Assembly (NCBI GenBank): GCA_037975125.1
Contig: CM075854.1
Location: 67,315,761 to 67,379,760 of the forward strand
Direction: 5' to 3'
Length of the DNA stretch: 64,000 nt
Source: Latrodectus hesperus
Lineage: Eukaryota; Arthropoda; Arachnida; Araneae; Theridiidae
This document shows, one piece after another, positions 27,401 to 45,278 of the stretch. The notes under the pieces are model-generated. The model made no database searches and had not been told where the DNA came from. It worked only from the letters and a program-made list of their open reading frames with translations. Position numbers and translations under genes: made by a program. How positions within the stretch are numbered: position 1 is the first letter of the stretch; every line of letters begins with the position of its first letter.

Positions 27401-30029
27401 AAGCCCTTTAAAAGAATACAAGACAAAATTTAGCTGAAAAATTTGATTTTTTTAAAAATCCTTAATGATTACTTTCCTATTTTCCCTTAACAATGTTGAG
27501 TGTTTAGTTATGTCGAACACTTTTTATTTTAGTATTTATTTCTAATTACTAATTTAACTTATCTTAAAACTTTCCTCAGAGATTTTTAGAACTGTATTTT
27601 GTATCTTTTTTATTTAAAAACATGATTAATTATCTAAATAGGTTAGTTCTAAGTTCAGTTATTTTCAAAATTTTTTATAACAATTTTAAATCCTTAGTTT
27701 CCTTAAACAACTCATCTATTGATGAAATACATACTCAGTTTAATGCTGCTTATATGAAAACAATAATATGATGGAATTAAGTTGCAGAATAATTTAAAAT
27801 TTTTATCGGTTTTTTGAACTAAAGATTAGTATGCTCATATGTATTGACTAATAATGTAAAATATAAAATTTATTGGTGTTTTTTTAAATAAAGTTCATTT
27901 TTTTAATAAATACATTTGTTAGTCTGCTTACAAAGATATTATAGTTTCTCAAGATTACAGAGATATTTTTATATCTCACTAACTCACTGGAGAACTATTT
28001 AATGTTATATAGCTTTAAAATAATAAGATAGTTTTTTACCCAAACACATGTGAATCAACGCTGGAGCAAAAATTAAACATATTTACTTTGCTTCTTAGCG
28101 GCACGAAAATAATTATTTAAATGAATTCTAGAGACCTAACACGTATGACACACGTATGAAGCATGATTTTAAAATAAGTATTTTCATATCTAATTTTTAA
28201 AATCACCGAGTAAATAGTAAAATTAAATGCCTATATATATACTCACACAAAATATATATTTATAGATAGATAGATATATGTGTATGTGTTTGATCGTCCG
28301 TGTGTTGTAATTAGAGAAAGATATATTTTTATAATACAACTTTTTGCTACTCAATAAATTTATGTTTTTCTAATTTCATTTGTATTCCAGGCAAAATTAG
28401 TCAATTTAATAAAGTATTAATAACAACGTAAACATTCTTATCGAACAAGAAATTCTATTTTCAAAACTTTTAAAATCAATCTAGATTTTATAAAATATTC
28501 CATTTTGCCGCTTCCTTGTGTAAATTAATCGAAATCAACAACCAATAGCTAAGCATTAAAACACATATAATGACTTTTCGAATAATCTTATATATTGAGT
28601 TTTTGATTTTGCTTATTTTAATATTTGTCAAAGAGATATTTCATTCAAAATATTTTAGTATATTAAAATGATTGCCCAAATAAAACTTTCATTCCTCTAT
28701 TTAATAGAGATTTCTCTTTGATTGTATTTGTGTCATTCATTCAATCCTGTACATACACACACACACAATGTTATAGAAATAAACAAAATGTATGAAATAA
28801 ATTGAATTTAAAATAAGAAAATATCATTTTAAATCTATTCTAGCACTTAAAGCAAAAATTATTTACATAGAAATAAATAAATGCATATAAATATAGGTAA
28901 ACATTTTAAGTGGATGATGAAAATATTTGTTTTAATAAGATTTATTGTACTATCTTATATATAGCTTGCAGAAAATATTGTTTTTAAAACATTAGTTTAT
29001 AATTTATGCCAAAAATCTTATTTTTTTAACGTTATTTAAATGAATATAAGCGAAGTGGTATATTTTAAACTAAAATTTATGGTAATCTTCAATAAATTAT
29101 GAAATAAATTAATTTTCGATTATCTGGTAAATGACATTAGGATTATATATACTGTTTTCAAAATTCTTATTGTAACTGCTTATCATATTTTTTAATTCCT
29201 TATATACATTCTAAATAAAATTATAAATTATTACTGAATTCTATAAAATTAATTTAAGTAAGATAGTTTGCACTTTGAATCATGAGTAAATAAAGATGCA
29301 TTGTGCATCAGTAATGAAAAATTGAATTTTAGTCTTGTAACTCATAACACACTACGAAAATCTTAGGAATTGTAAACTTAGTTTTTGTGCATTCATGAAT
29401 TACATTTCAAAGAAATCAGAAGATTCTTAAGTGAAGGAGATTCCTTCATGATGTTCACAGAACAAATTTTGAGTTTACTGTTTGACTGGATAACTTATAG
29501 GAAAATGATGTTTTAAATCTGAATAAATAATAAGATGTTACTAATATATCTATTTTGTGAAATTTTTGTAAAAATTAATAAAATTCAAAAAATGAATTAA
29601 ATTTTTGTAATGTATCAAATACAGTATTTTAAAAAATGGCTAATTATTAAGTAATGATTCAGAAAAATATGAAGCTTCCCAATAAAAGAAGGTTCAATAA
29701 TTTAACGGTAATAGTTTCAGGACCTTGTAAGGTGAATTTAGCTTAATGTCATGTTCTTTAATGAAATAATAGTGAGTATTGTTAGAACTTAAATTAAAAG
29801 TAATAGTTTTGAAAATGCTTGAAAAGTGGAACACAAGGCAGTAATTTTTAAAATGTTAAATATCGGGATCCACAGTGAAATGTTTGAGATGAATAACAGT
29901 ATCCTTATATTTGCGATATGTTGTTGTAGAGAGAATATATAATTGGCAAAAAAGGGTTTAAGAATAAAGAATTTTATGTTGGATTCAGTAAATTATTGAT
30001 TTAAAAATATTTTATAAATAATTATCTAC
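24419..30029. other. AT-rich non-coding DNA
   Basis: About 5.6 kb without a recognised gene or transposon. A slightly GC-richer patch at about 25400-25570 and a short mixed (GATA)/(TG) tract near 28260-28300 are the only departures. The 74-codon frame at 26019-26243 has no motif. Confidence 0.6.
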
Positions 30030-30720
30030 TGATTCACCCTGGACACAATTCTATAGAGCGAAAGGTTCCAGATTAAATCCCAGCCACTGTAGAACGATGG
30101 GACATGGATATTACGTTTCTGTCACCTGCACGTATGTGCGATTGTCTTTCCTGGTTTCCAAGCTTAAAACAAATGAATACGGCCTACCCTCAATGAAAAA
30201 TTCACCCGAACTGTATTACGTGGTGTGGACGTTGACATTCCTTACTACCTTTCTCCAACAGCTTTTAGCAGTTAGGCTGTCCACTACTTGATGGGAAATA
30301 ACTAGCTACTGACCTTATTCTGGCTTTTGTGTTTCTGCTTTCTGAGTACAAGTCAGTCGGGATGGAAGTTTTTTGGGTTTCCTCAACTGTTATACATGAA
30401 ACAACACTATCAATATTGCTACCCACTTTCAATGAAAAGTCATTCAGGAAAGCAATTTACTTGATGGATATTAAAAATACCTTTCAACAGCATTTAGAAT
30501 GTTATGGAGTCCACTACAAGGCGTCAAGAAAAATTTGAGCTCACCAGGGTTAACGATGGGGCATTGTTTAGTAATAAAACATTGACCTCCTACTTTCTGC
30601 ATGCTCATCTATCCTGTCAAGGAATTTTCCAAGACTTTTCCCTTGCTACAGATGATTATAACCACAATTTCTGCCAGAGGGAAAAGATATTTTGGTTATA
30701 AAATGCCTCACAACACCCTT
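30030..30720 (+). repeat. old dispersed repeat containing a divergent tandem duplication
   Basis: A roughly 700-bp GC-richer block. Near 30060 it has a B-box-like stretch (ggttccagattaaatccc). Two diverged units of about 230 bp can be aligned. Around 30190-30285 the landmarks are tcaatgaaaa, acctttc, caacagc, ttta and tgtccactac. Around 30425-30522 the matching landmarks are tcaatgaaaa, acctttc, caacagc, ttta and agtccactac. A third partial unit may begin near 30549, where aacgatgggg matches aacgatggga at 30093. Open frames of 64-69 codons run through it but show no protein motif. It may be a SINE with an internal tandem array or an old satellite fragment. Confidence 0.5.
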
Positions 30721-33633
30721 CGGATGTTAAGCTATCTGCTATGCAGCGTCAGAAACTAATTTTTCTTAATGTGACGTTTAATAAGAGTTGCATATTTTTA
30801 AATAGCTAAAGCTTTTATATTTATGATAAACATTTTCTGTAAGCTATAAGAAATAGAAAATTTAAAAATTACTCAACCGGCATCTCTTTTATCGTTGAAA
30901 ACATGTTAAGTATAGTTCTAAAAAATTTTAAAATATTTCTATAATTAATTTTCTTCTTCTTTCTCATAAAAGCCATTAGGATAAAATTATCAAGAAATGG
31001 ACACCATGTATGGAATTTTTTAATAAAATATACCCACGTCAAAATGAATTAAAATATTCTCGATTTCTTTCTCTTTATATCTTTTCTTAGAAATTAGATA
31101 ATTATATTATGAAATACTCTAAATTTTAAAATGAGTTTTTGTATTCATTTTCCATAACATGAGTAATATATTATGAAACAGTATAGACGCAAAATATAAA
31201 TATTCCATAAAATTTTACTCTATGCATATGCACAAAAGGCAATATTCAAATCCATAGACCTAAATAATTTATCACGAATAACTTCAAATGGAGAAGATAA
31301 AATGGATTGATTTTCAAGGCAGAAAGTGTTTGAAAGTAGAGTTTGATGATGATTGCAGTTTGTCGACACTGGATTCTGATATCCTTGAATTAATACTTTC
31401 ATTTTTATCTTTTCTTCAATATTTTCTCTTGCTATAAATATAATACATTTCAATATTATAATCAAGCGTTTTGTTAAAAATGCTACAAGCAGATTACCCT
31501 CAAGTGTCTATATCATTTATTTTGATTATAGGATTTGACACTCATATCTGCAAATGCTCGTGTCAATTTTAGAAACGTTCTTGCTGCATGTATGGTGCAA
31601 AACACTTGTCATTCACTGACAAAAACCACAAACAAACGGAATATATTTGAATCTTTTGTTTCAAACAAATCAAACCTTACACATTTTCTGTAAGAATATG
31701 TTCAAGATTATTATTACTTTTTTTTGCTTTATAAATTACCATGGATAGAGAGTGAACATGATAAGAATACTTGCGCAAAACATTAAAAGATAGCCACAAC
31801 AAATGTGGTAATTAAAATAATATTGGGAGTCAATTGTACATATTCAGAATGTACTTTGGTTAATCAAATGCAAACAAGACTCTCCTTTCTTCCTATTAAA
31901 ATAGCGTGACTCAGTTTTTATTTTCTTAAGACCGAGTATTTAGTCGGAACATTGCACTTAGTTTACATATCGTTAAATGAAGTCTATTTCGATGATTAGA
32001 CTTTCAATTTGTTATGTCAATACTGACAATCGATGTTCTACTAGAAATGTTACATTTTTTCCTTAAATAAATATTTTTTTATTTATTAAGAATCATAAAC
32101 ACTAATTAAATGTATGATTCATAATTGATATGTTTCTTTTTTTCTTTTTATACATTGAGTGATTCATTTTTTAAACATTGTAATTAACAACTAATTGAAC
32201 TATCTTATATTAATTTTAAAAAATTGTACAAATACTTCCTGCTAGTAAATTGAAATAAACTGGTTTTTATTAATTCAATTTATTCTTAATTAGGGTGATT
32301 CAATTAATGCTTAATTAATCGCAATAAAATATACTTTATCACACCTTCAATCTACAAAATAAAACAAAATATTATCTTATGTAATACCATAGAAGCAAAA
32401 TGTGTATTGTCTTTAAAAAATACAGTGTTTTAGTTTAAAAGAACAGAATCAGCATTTTCTATTTCTTATAAGCTCATAAAAATTTATATAAATTTCCTTA
32501 GTTAAATGTTACTTGCTGTTAAACTAATAGAACATTTTTAAATTTCTTAAAACAAAATTCTAATTTACTTATAAGTATGTAATATACTAATATGCACATA
32601 ACCCTTAGGCCTTTATTAAATTAAAAATATATTTATATTAGCTGATTTTGAACAATTTTTTGTATTAAAATTCCCCGACTGTTAAGTTATTTACAATGTA
32701 TTTATATCTTATATATGTATGAGTGTAATTTGCATGATTGGCAAGTCACAAAAGTTGAAATAATATTTACAAGATAAAAATTAAAACATATGAATGTCTT
32801 TCGAATATATTCAAATCTTAACTGTCAAAAATATGTGTCAAAATATATTTAAACTAATTAATTTATTTCCTTAAAAACAAAATTGTTTTTATTTTATTTT
32901 GTCGAACTTTAAAGTCGATAACTACTTAAGTTGTAAGATGTGAAGTATTTTACTTAAATATCTATAGGAAAGGAAAACAAATACAGTTACAAAAGTCTAT
33001 ACGAATTTTGATGTCTTTAAAATTTTGTCCATTTTAGAAAAATTTTTTGAGAAGATAAATTGTTTCGCCTAGCTTCACGTAAAATGCACAAATATATAAA
33101 AAACAGGAAATTCTAAAAATGATGTATCACTCAAGGCCATTGTAGTGTATTTTATTCACATTCTGGGCACAAAGCCTGCAATACAATGCGGTATATGTCA
33201 ACAATAAATTTAAAAAATCATTTTCTACACGAAAGACTTGTCTTTGTAAAGGGAACTTACTTATTTAAGTTAATTTTTGAAATGTAGTATTTCAATAGCT
33301 TGTGGAATACTAGTCAGAATTTATTATGTGTTTCATCAACAAAAATACAGCGTAGATTATATTAATAAAAAATAGTATTGTTTGAATTTGTTCGTAATTC
33401 CCATTTAATATTCAAAATGTAAAAATGTCTAAAATCACATTAAGGAAACCAAATTTTCACAATTCAGTTTTTCTAATAAATTTATACTTGATTTTATCCA
33501 TGGTTGTGGAAAATTCATTTATAAATTCTTAGATTTTTTTAATTAACTTTACTATAGTAGTATTTTTACTTTTGGAATAAAAATTATTCATTTTTTATAA
33601 GTGTGTAATATTTTTACCTGAAATACTTTTTCA

Positions 33634-33635
<2 letters not shown>
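30721..33635. other. AT-rich non-coding DNA
   Basis: Nothing recognised. The 81-codon minus frame at 31220-31465 has no motif. Confidence 0.65.
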
Positions 33636-33728
<93 letters not shown>

Positions 33729-33743
33729 TATATATATATATAC
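33636..33743. repeat. (TA)n microsatellite
   Basis: About 90 bp of TA repeat, an interruption (ttattta) near 33724, then more TA. Confidence 0.96.
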
Positions 33744-35514
33744 CATGTTTTTTGATGCCGCTCTTTTTTTAGATCGAGGGACTGTTTTAATTAATTTATT
33801 AAAAGTTATGAAATCTTTATCATTTCATCAGATTTTAAATTCAGCTGTTAGTCTCGTATAACAAAATTAATATAAAAATTATTTCTATTATTATCCTTCC
33901 AATATCTATTATAATTTTACTTTTAATAGAATTATGAATCTCAGTTCTCGTGATGGTGACGCAAAATTTCATTCAAAAATTAATTTTTTGTCTTTTAATA
34001 AGAGCTAAGCTCTAAAATTAATTAAATGTGTAGAGCAGCGGGAAGTTTTGAAGGAAGGTTAAAATGATTTTCTCTATTTTTGCTTAAAGTTTTAATTAAT
34101 TTTTGCTGCCATTAAAGAAACAAGATTTTAATCAAATATTTTTGACCCAAAATTATATTAAAATAAAACACTTACAATGATATAATATACTCACAAAATA
34201 TTCCAAATTCCTCTTTCAATTGATGGTTTTTCTTCAACATAATTTCAATTTAAAATTTGCTTACCAAAATTTGCAATGTGAATATACTTGTAATTAATAA
34301 GTTTAGTGATATTTTTATTTATTTATTTAAGGTGCTACAAAATATAGCTTTTTTATACTTATATTCAAAAAATATATAATGCGTTTAACAGTTTTATTAA
34401 GCATTTTAATGCTGAGAAAACAAATTTAGAGCTAACTTAAAATTGACCATTTCATTTGATATAATTTTTAATAAAAACTTATTTGTAATAGTCATAATTG
34501 ACTTGTAAGACAGTAAAAAACACTCTGAAGTAGTATAAAATTCAATAAGAAAAAAATACATTGAAATAATGTTTGAAAGCAAACTAGTCACTGGATCTTT
34601 TAACAATGAAATTTAACAAAGATTATATTTGTAATTTTACATCCAAATTAATGTATATTTTTCATACAATTTAAAATTTTATGGAAAAATAATGCTTATA
34701 GCATCGCAGAAATAAAAAAGTAATAAAATATTTTGAACACAAAACTATAGAAACTTTAAAATTTTTCTTTCTCCCTTTCATTTTAACTCACGAAAATAAT
34801 GAATCATAAATAATTATTTTTGTGCAGAATAATATTCGTAACTAACTCTCTCTATTCTATATAAGAATAATTATTTATAAATATTGTATTACTCTTAACT
34901 AATTATCATCAGTAATTATCGTAATAAATATATTTTTTATTGATCATTCTACATTGATTGTCACGTTGATTTATCAATGTAGAATTATGTATTGCATTTT
35001 CTGTTACTATTATCAAATACAATGGATTAATTGTGAGATTTCAATGTTTGTTTTAAGGCTTATCAATCTGCGAAATGAATGAATACCAGTATAGTACTAA
35101 AAACGAAACGATTGTAATACTAATCTGATAAACAATGTTAATCAGTAACAGCTTAACTCACACATTATTCTAACATTGTTTGTTACTTTATTAATGACTT
35201 GTGCAGTACTGCTTCTAGCATCAAGTTAATTATTTCTAATAGAAAATATAAGCCATATGGTAATTCGTAAAATTTAAAAAAGTTTTTTTTTTACCTTAAT
35301 TTATTGGATTAACTTTGGATTATACTTTCAAGTCACAAACTAATGTACGCAGTTGAATGTTTTGATAGCTTTTTAATTATGTATATAAATGAAACAATTA
35401 AATTGCTTTGAATAATATTAAATACTAAATAATGTTTTTCTTCAATTTTCGTTTTAGTAAATATTTTATTCTACTTACATACAAATGCTAACATTTTAGT
35501 AATATTTATTCAGG
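33744..35514. other. AT-rich non-coding DNA
   Basis: Nothing recognised except a perfect short inverted repeat at 34946-34985, listed separately. Confidence 0.65.
34946..34985. repeat. perfect 13-bp inverted repeat (hairpin)
   Basis: attctacattgat at 34946-34958 and its exact complement at 34973-34985, with a 14-nt loop. Confidence 0.8.
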
Positions 35515-35660
35515 CCTGTGATAGCCTGAAAAGCTGCAGACTCATGTTTGTGGATGTAAGGTTGAGCGTGAGAAACCTGGACATGCCAGAAATTGTCATG
35601 TTTCTTAATGGGGATTGAGACAAGCAAAATAGGTTTTGGTTGTAATGCCCATTAAATGAA
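35515..35660 (+). mobile_element. decayed tRNA-derived SINE
   Basis: The segment gatagcctgaaaagctgc followed by gactcatgttt, then gtaaggttgagcgtg about 30 bp later, has the order and spacing of an A box, anticodon arm and B box. I associate this tRNA-like head with common spider SINEs. Both boxes carry substitutions and no tail or duplication is evident, so the copy is old. Confidence 0.4.
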
Positions 35661-38051
<2,391 letters not shown>

Positions 38052-38521
38052 TTATGTGAATAAGAGTATATAAATTTGCATGAGAGAACAACAAACACGT
38101 TTCATATAGCAAATTTTCTTAATTCCAAAAAAAGTAACAACATTTAATTTTCCTTGAAGCAGTTTTCAATAATTTTTTCCATTCAGTATGAGTGGTTGAA
38201 ATATAAATTAAACTTAAAGAAATACAAGAATTTAAATAATATAGATTGAATTGAATGTTACTTAAATGTAATTATTCTAGAAATTTTATTAATTATTTTT
38301 TGTTCTGATGATAAATAATAAACCCTGATTATAAATATTAATTATGCAAACCATTTTAAAATATTAAATTTTTAGTAATATAATGAGTCTTTTCAGCATT
38401 CAACTGAGATATTTTTGTATAGGATGTAATATACTTCGGTATCTAATAGTCGTATTTTCTTAAGAAGCAAAAAATGCCTATTCTATCAGATTTTTAAAGA
38501 AGCCAAATTATAGAAGCTCAT
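38052..38521. other. AT-rich non-coding DNA
   Basis: Nothing recognised. Confidence 0.6.
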
Positions 38522-39459
38522 CCAGCTGGGATAAGTGAACCGAAACACCCCAACTTTTTGCTGATTCTAGAGTTACGGTGTCAAAAGTCATGACAGCATA
38601 CACGCATACATCTTCAAAACAAAGCAGTAAACGTAAAGTGAATCGCAGTGAAAGAGGTCGAAGATTAATAATGTAGATCGTAATGAATTCAATTAGAAGG
38701 TATATTCATATGCAAAACATTCACGGCAGAGCGAAAATTCCCAAACCCTTTGTCACAGATGTTAATGCCAAATGTTGTCTATAGAGCTCTAAAGCACATA
38801 AAACCTGCTTGATTGATAAGTGGAAGAAATAAATGTAGTTTAAAGAACCGTCCCTTTCACCTTCTTACCTTCAATAGGACGTGTACACATCTGGAGGACA
38901 ACCACACAAACATATAATCGCAAGGGCCTTCTTCGAAATGTAAAGCATTGAATGGATCTGTTAAAACAAGCGTAGATAACGTTGTGCTTTCCGGCTGGAA
39001 CAATAGTATTTCTGAAAGGAAGGATCCCTGGGGTAAATTTTAGCTGACTAGATGAATCTTGTGATACAAACTTTTCCTTCCTGCAGGATATGGAATTTTC
39101 CAACTTGATAATGCAATGGGATTTGTCCAATCATGGTTTGATGATTACGAAAATGAAGCTAAACGCTTACCTTGGCCAACTTAATCACCTGCCCTCAACA
39201 TGATTGAGCCGTTATGGTATACTATATTAAATTATTCAATACAGAATCGATGTCCTTCGCCGGCATCTTTCCCAGAAGTTCCACAATATCTCCATAAAGT
39301 AAAGTATAATATTCCTCTAATACAATTTTGCTCTGATATGAATCGATACCTAGGAGAATCCAAATTGTATTACATGAAGAAGATAGTCTTACACCATACT
39401 ATCTAAGGATACTATTTAAATCTAAAGTGTTTCCATTATTTTGATAATCACTTGCACCT
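38522..39459 (+). mobile_element. degenerate Tc1-like transposon
   Basis: The ends are decayed inverted repeats. The right end reads gtgtttccattattttgata at about 39428-39447. The left end, near 38525-38550, contains aagtgaaccgaaacacccc, which aligns imperfectly with the complement of the right end. The interior is a broken transposase. The length, about 940 bp, is short for a Tc1 element (roughly 1.3-1.7 kb), in keeping with internal deletion. Boundaries are approximate. Confidence 0.75.
38600..39405 (+). pseudogene. broken Tc1 (DD34E-type) transposase
   Basis: Fragments in changing plus-strand frames follow the order of a Tc1 transposase. They are SKQSSKRK with SERGRR (helix-turn-helix region, about 38617-38670), NIHGRAKIPKP (about 38720), FLPSIGRVHIWR (about 38858-38893), YNRKGLLRNVKH (about 38914-38950), IFQLDNA at the second catalytic Asp (about 39094-39114), RLPWPT (about 39150-39180) and MIEPLWY with the catalytic Glu (about 39199-39220). 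HKVKYNIPL (about 39291-39317) follows. Several stops and frameshifts are present. The segment between VKH and IFQ is much shorter than normal, and the D-to-E spacing is about 32 instead of 34. No functional product is possible. Confidence 0.8.
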
Positions 39460-41418
<1,959 letters not shown>

Positions 41419-41420
41419 TA

Positions 41421-42348
<928 letters not shown>

Positions 42349-43650
42349 TGTTAAGCTTTGTTCACACACAGAAGCTTCTGGTTTAGTTAAAAAAAAACGC
42401 TTATTTTACCAGTTTTAAGCCAAGGATATTAAATATTAAGTATCAATATTGTAAGATATTTAAATTTTCTCCCCATTGATTAATTTTAGCTACCATTCAC
42501 AATTTTGGCATTTTTACTTATTTAAGAATTTTAGTGCAGCATATTTTTGCAGATAATTTTAGATAAAAGCAATCAAATTATACCTCTTGAATGCATTTCT
42601 TATTATTTCTTTAACAGCAACAATATTTCTTAATAAAATTGCACCAGTGTCTAATTTTTTTATTCAAACATAATTCTTGTTAAAATATTTGCTATCTCTG
42701 TAAATGCATTCCGTGATCTTATAATAATCAGCGAATATTTATACTTATATAAATGATGATGAATAAATTTAAAATTGCGTGTGTTCTCAAATAGTTAGAC
42801 TTAATACTATTTATACAAAAAAAACAAATGTAGGTTTATATCAAGAACACAGCTAAAAATCCCTATTATGCATTTAATTTATCTTTATCTTGCATTTAAT
42901 TTATCTTATTGAAAGTGAGAAATATAAGTAAATGAAAATAAAAAATCGTTCTTTTATCTGTTTTTCCATTTTGGTAGGGCTTTATTTCTAACAATCCTAT
43001 GCATCTACCTATCTCATTACATTCTCATTGCAATTTCTATGGTGCAGATGATTCATTAGTAGTAGTTATTACTCATTAAAAGAAAAGTATTGCTTGTATT
43101 AAAATGATTTTTATCTGCATCCCTTTCTTTCTATTAAAAGTTCATACTTAAGTCAATGTTGTTTTACACTTTGAAAAGATCTCGAAGGTTTCTCCATGAA
43201 AGTAAGCGAAAATAAGTTTAGGTTTTACAAGGAATACAAACCCGTTGTAAATAGTAATTGTCTTATTAATTAAAGAATATATCAAATTTGAATCAGAAAC
43301 TCAAAGTTTTTTAGTGAAAATGTTGATTACTCCTATATTACAGTTTGTAAAATACAAACATAACATAAATATTTTTAATTTTATTTAAATATTTATGTAC
43401 TTATCTACTTCCTAACAGCAAAAAAGGTTTTTAATATTTTCAATTATATTTACTTTACATAAAATGGACTATCTGTATGAAGTTTATATAATTCCAATAA
43501 TTATTAGAGTCAAATCTTCCTACTCACCAAATATAACAAATCATGAATTCTTAAGAAACTTTCGGCATACTTGAAACTTTAACTTTATCCGCTGCTGATT
43601 CAATTAAATTCAATTTACAACACAATTGTGTGCTAACTTTTAGCATCAAA
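42349..43650. other. AT-rich non-coding DNA
   Basis: Nothing recognised except a short tandem duplication (tgcatttaatttatct twice, 22-bp period, at about 42869-42907). Confidence 0.65.
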
Positions 43651-44090
43651 TTTCAAATAAACCTCAGTATAATGGAGTGATTTAGTACTAATATCGTAAA
43701 GTCAGAACTCGGAGCAGAAGCTTTTAGATGAGGCGCTTCCGTTAGAGGTTTTTCTGCGAGGTCGCGCGGTTTATTGCCTCTAATCGCCAGTTCATTTCTT
43801 CCGTTTGTCAGAGTATAATAAAACAAGAATCCCTGTTTTGTCCTACAAGTTGACCGTACAAAAGAGATTTCAGTAGAGTGTGGAGTGAAAAAGGACACAA
43901 TAGGTCTTATTTGAAGAGATCGATACTCCTGTCCTGTTTTCTCTCAGACCTGGAGACCCAGAAAGCGGTGCCACTCGTCTTCCACTGGAAGAAGGTCAGG
44001 CCGGCGCCTCTCTAAAGTGATGCTTGATGTATAACACGCCGGCATTAGCCACCACTGGGAATTATCCCCCTTATGATTCCCTTGTTAGAT
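43651..44090. other. GC-richer island, probable dispersed repeat
   Basis: About 430 bp with balanced composition in strongly AT-rich flanks. An 81-codon minus frame (43653-43898) has no recognised motif. The part at 43920-44090 (cagacctggagacccagaaa, then cactgggaattatc) looks like a retroposed or dispersed element. Its last bases resemble the end of the repeat at 19655-19860. No boundaries or tail are clear. Confidence 0.4.
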
Positions 44091-45181
44091 TTTCTCCAAT
44101 GCTAGTGTTTTGATTTAAATTCTTTATCCAATAAAAAAGGATACATAATTTCTAAAGAAAAGTTTTTATACCCTCCGATCGATGTTAATCATTCACCGTG
44201 AATACATACATTTTCATCTCAAATAGTTTTCTTTCTTGATTCTTCAATTTGTTTATCGATATGCCTGAATTTATTTCCTAGTCAATGAATTTAGACAAAG
44301 GTAAACTCTGAAAGTATTTCAATCGATAAACAGAAAAAAGTTTTTGTTTTGATAGGGGTTAATACTTTGATTATCTATTCAATTATGTTTTTTTTTTATT
44401 TTCCAAAGAGTTGCAGCCTAGTCAAAATTTAAAAAAAATACTTACAATTAATTAGAGAACAATAACAGCAATAATAAATAAATTAATTAAAAATGTTTAT
44501 TTTACATTTAAAAAATTACATGAAGGAACTAACTAATTAAATGCTTTATGTTATAAATACAATAAAAGAGTTTACCATTTTTATGCAATGCATAACAATG
44601 GCAAAGAAAATTTAAATCAGATTGGAATTTCCATTGAAATTTGCGTTATATTGATAATACATGTCTAACGGAAGATACTAGATAAAGAATAATGCGCATT
44701 GTGCTGGTCGAAAGCATATGGAGGTCTTTATTGTTGAATGTAAAAGAAAAATTCAATTCCGCTGCCTCGAACTTGAATATCTAATTCAAAGCAAGATACG
44801 TCGATGAGAATCCTCGCTTGCAAACTCTACTTTCAGTAGTTTTCTGTTTTACGTTAGAGCTACTAGTAAAAGCTGAAAGCTAATAGAATAGGGAATGGGC
44901 TAGAAGGAAATTGTGGAAAACACCGGGAAATAATCGATATAATATACCTGGTTTTTGTGGAATTTGAAATTTAAAGCTTATAATTTTATTTTATTCTAAA
45001 ATTGATACCTGACGTTTTTATATTTTTCTATTAATATTTCTCTTGGTATATATTTTCCAAATCTCCATATTTGAAAACAATATTCAAAACTCTTTTGACG
45101 CAATACAGATGCTAAATTCTGAAACAAAAATATAAATTAATTATCTTTTTTTCTTTCAATATGAAATGAAAAAGAAAAAAA

Positions 45182-45182
<1 letters not shown>
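44091..45182. other. AT-rich non-coding DNA
   Basis: Nothing recognised. A mildly GC-richer patch lies at about 44640-44940. Confidence 0.6.

Positions 45183-45275
<93 letters not shown>
45183..45275. repeat. (TA)n microsatellite
   Basis: About 93 bp of TA repeat with one TG interruption near 45194. Confidence 0.97.

Positions 45276-45278
<3 letters not shown>

Noticed and set aside
28255..28300. A GATA/TG simple-repeat locus
   Set aside because: Only a few units long and impure, too short to list as a microsatellite.
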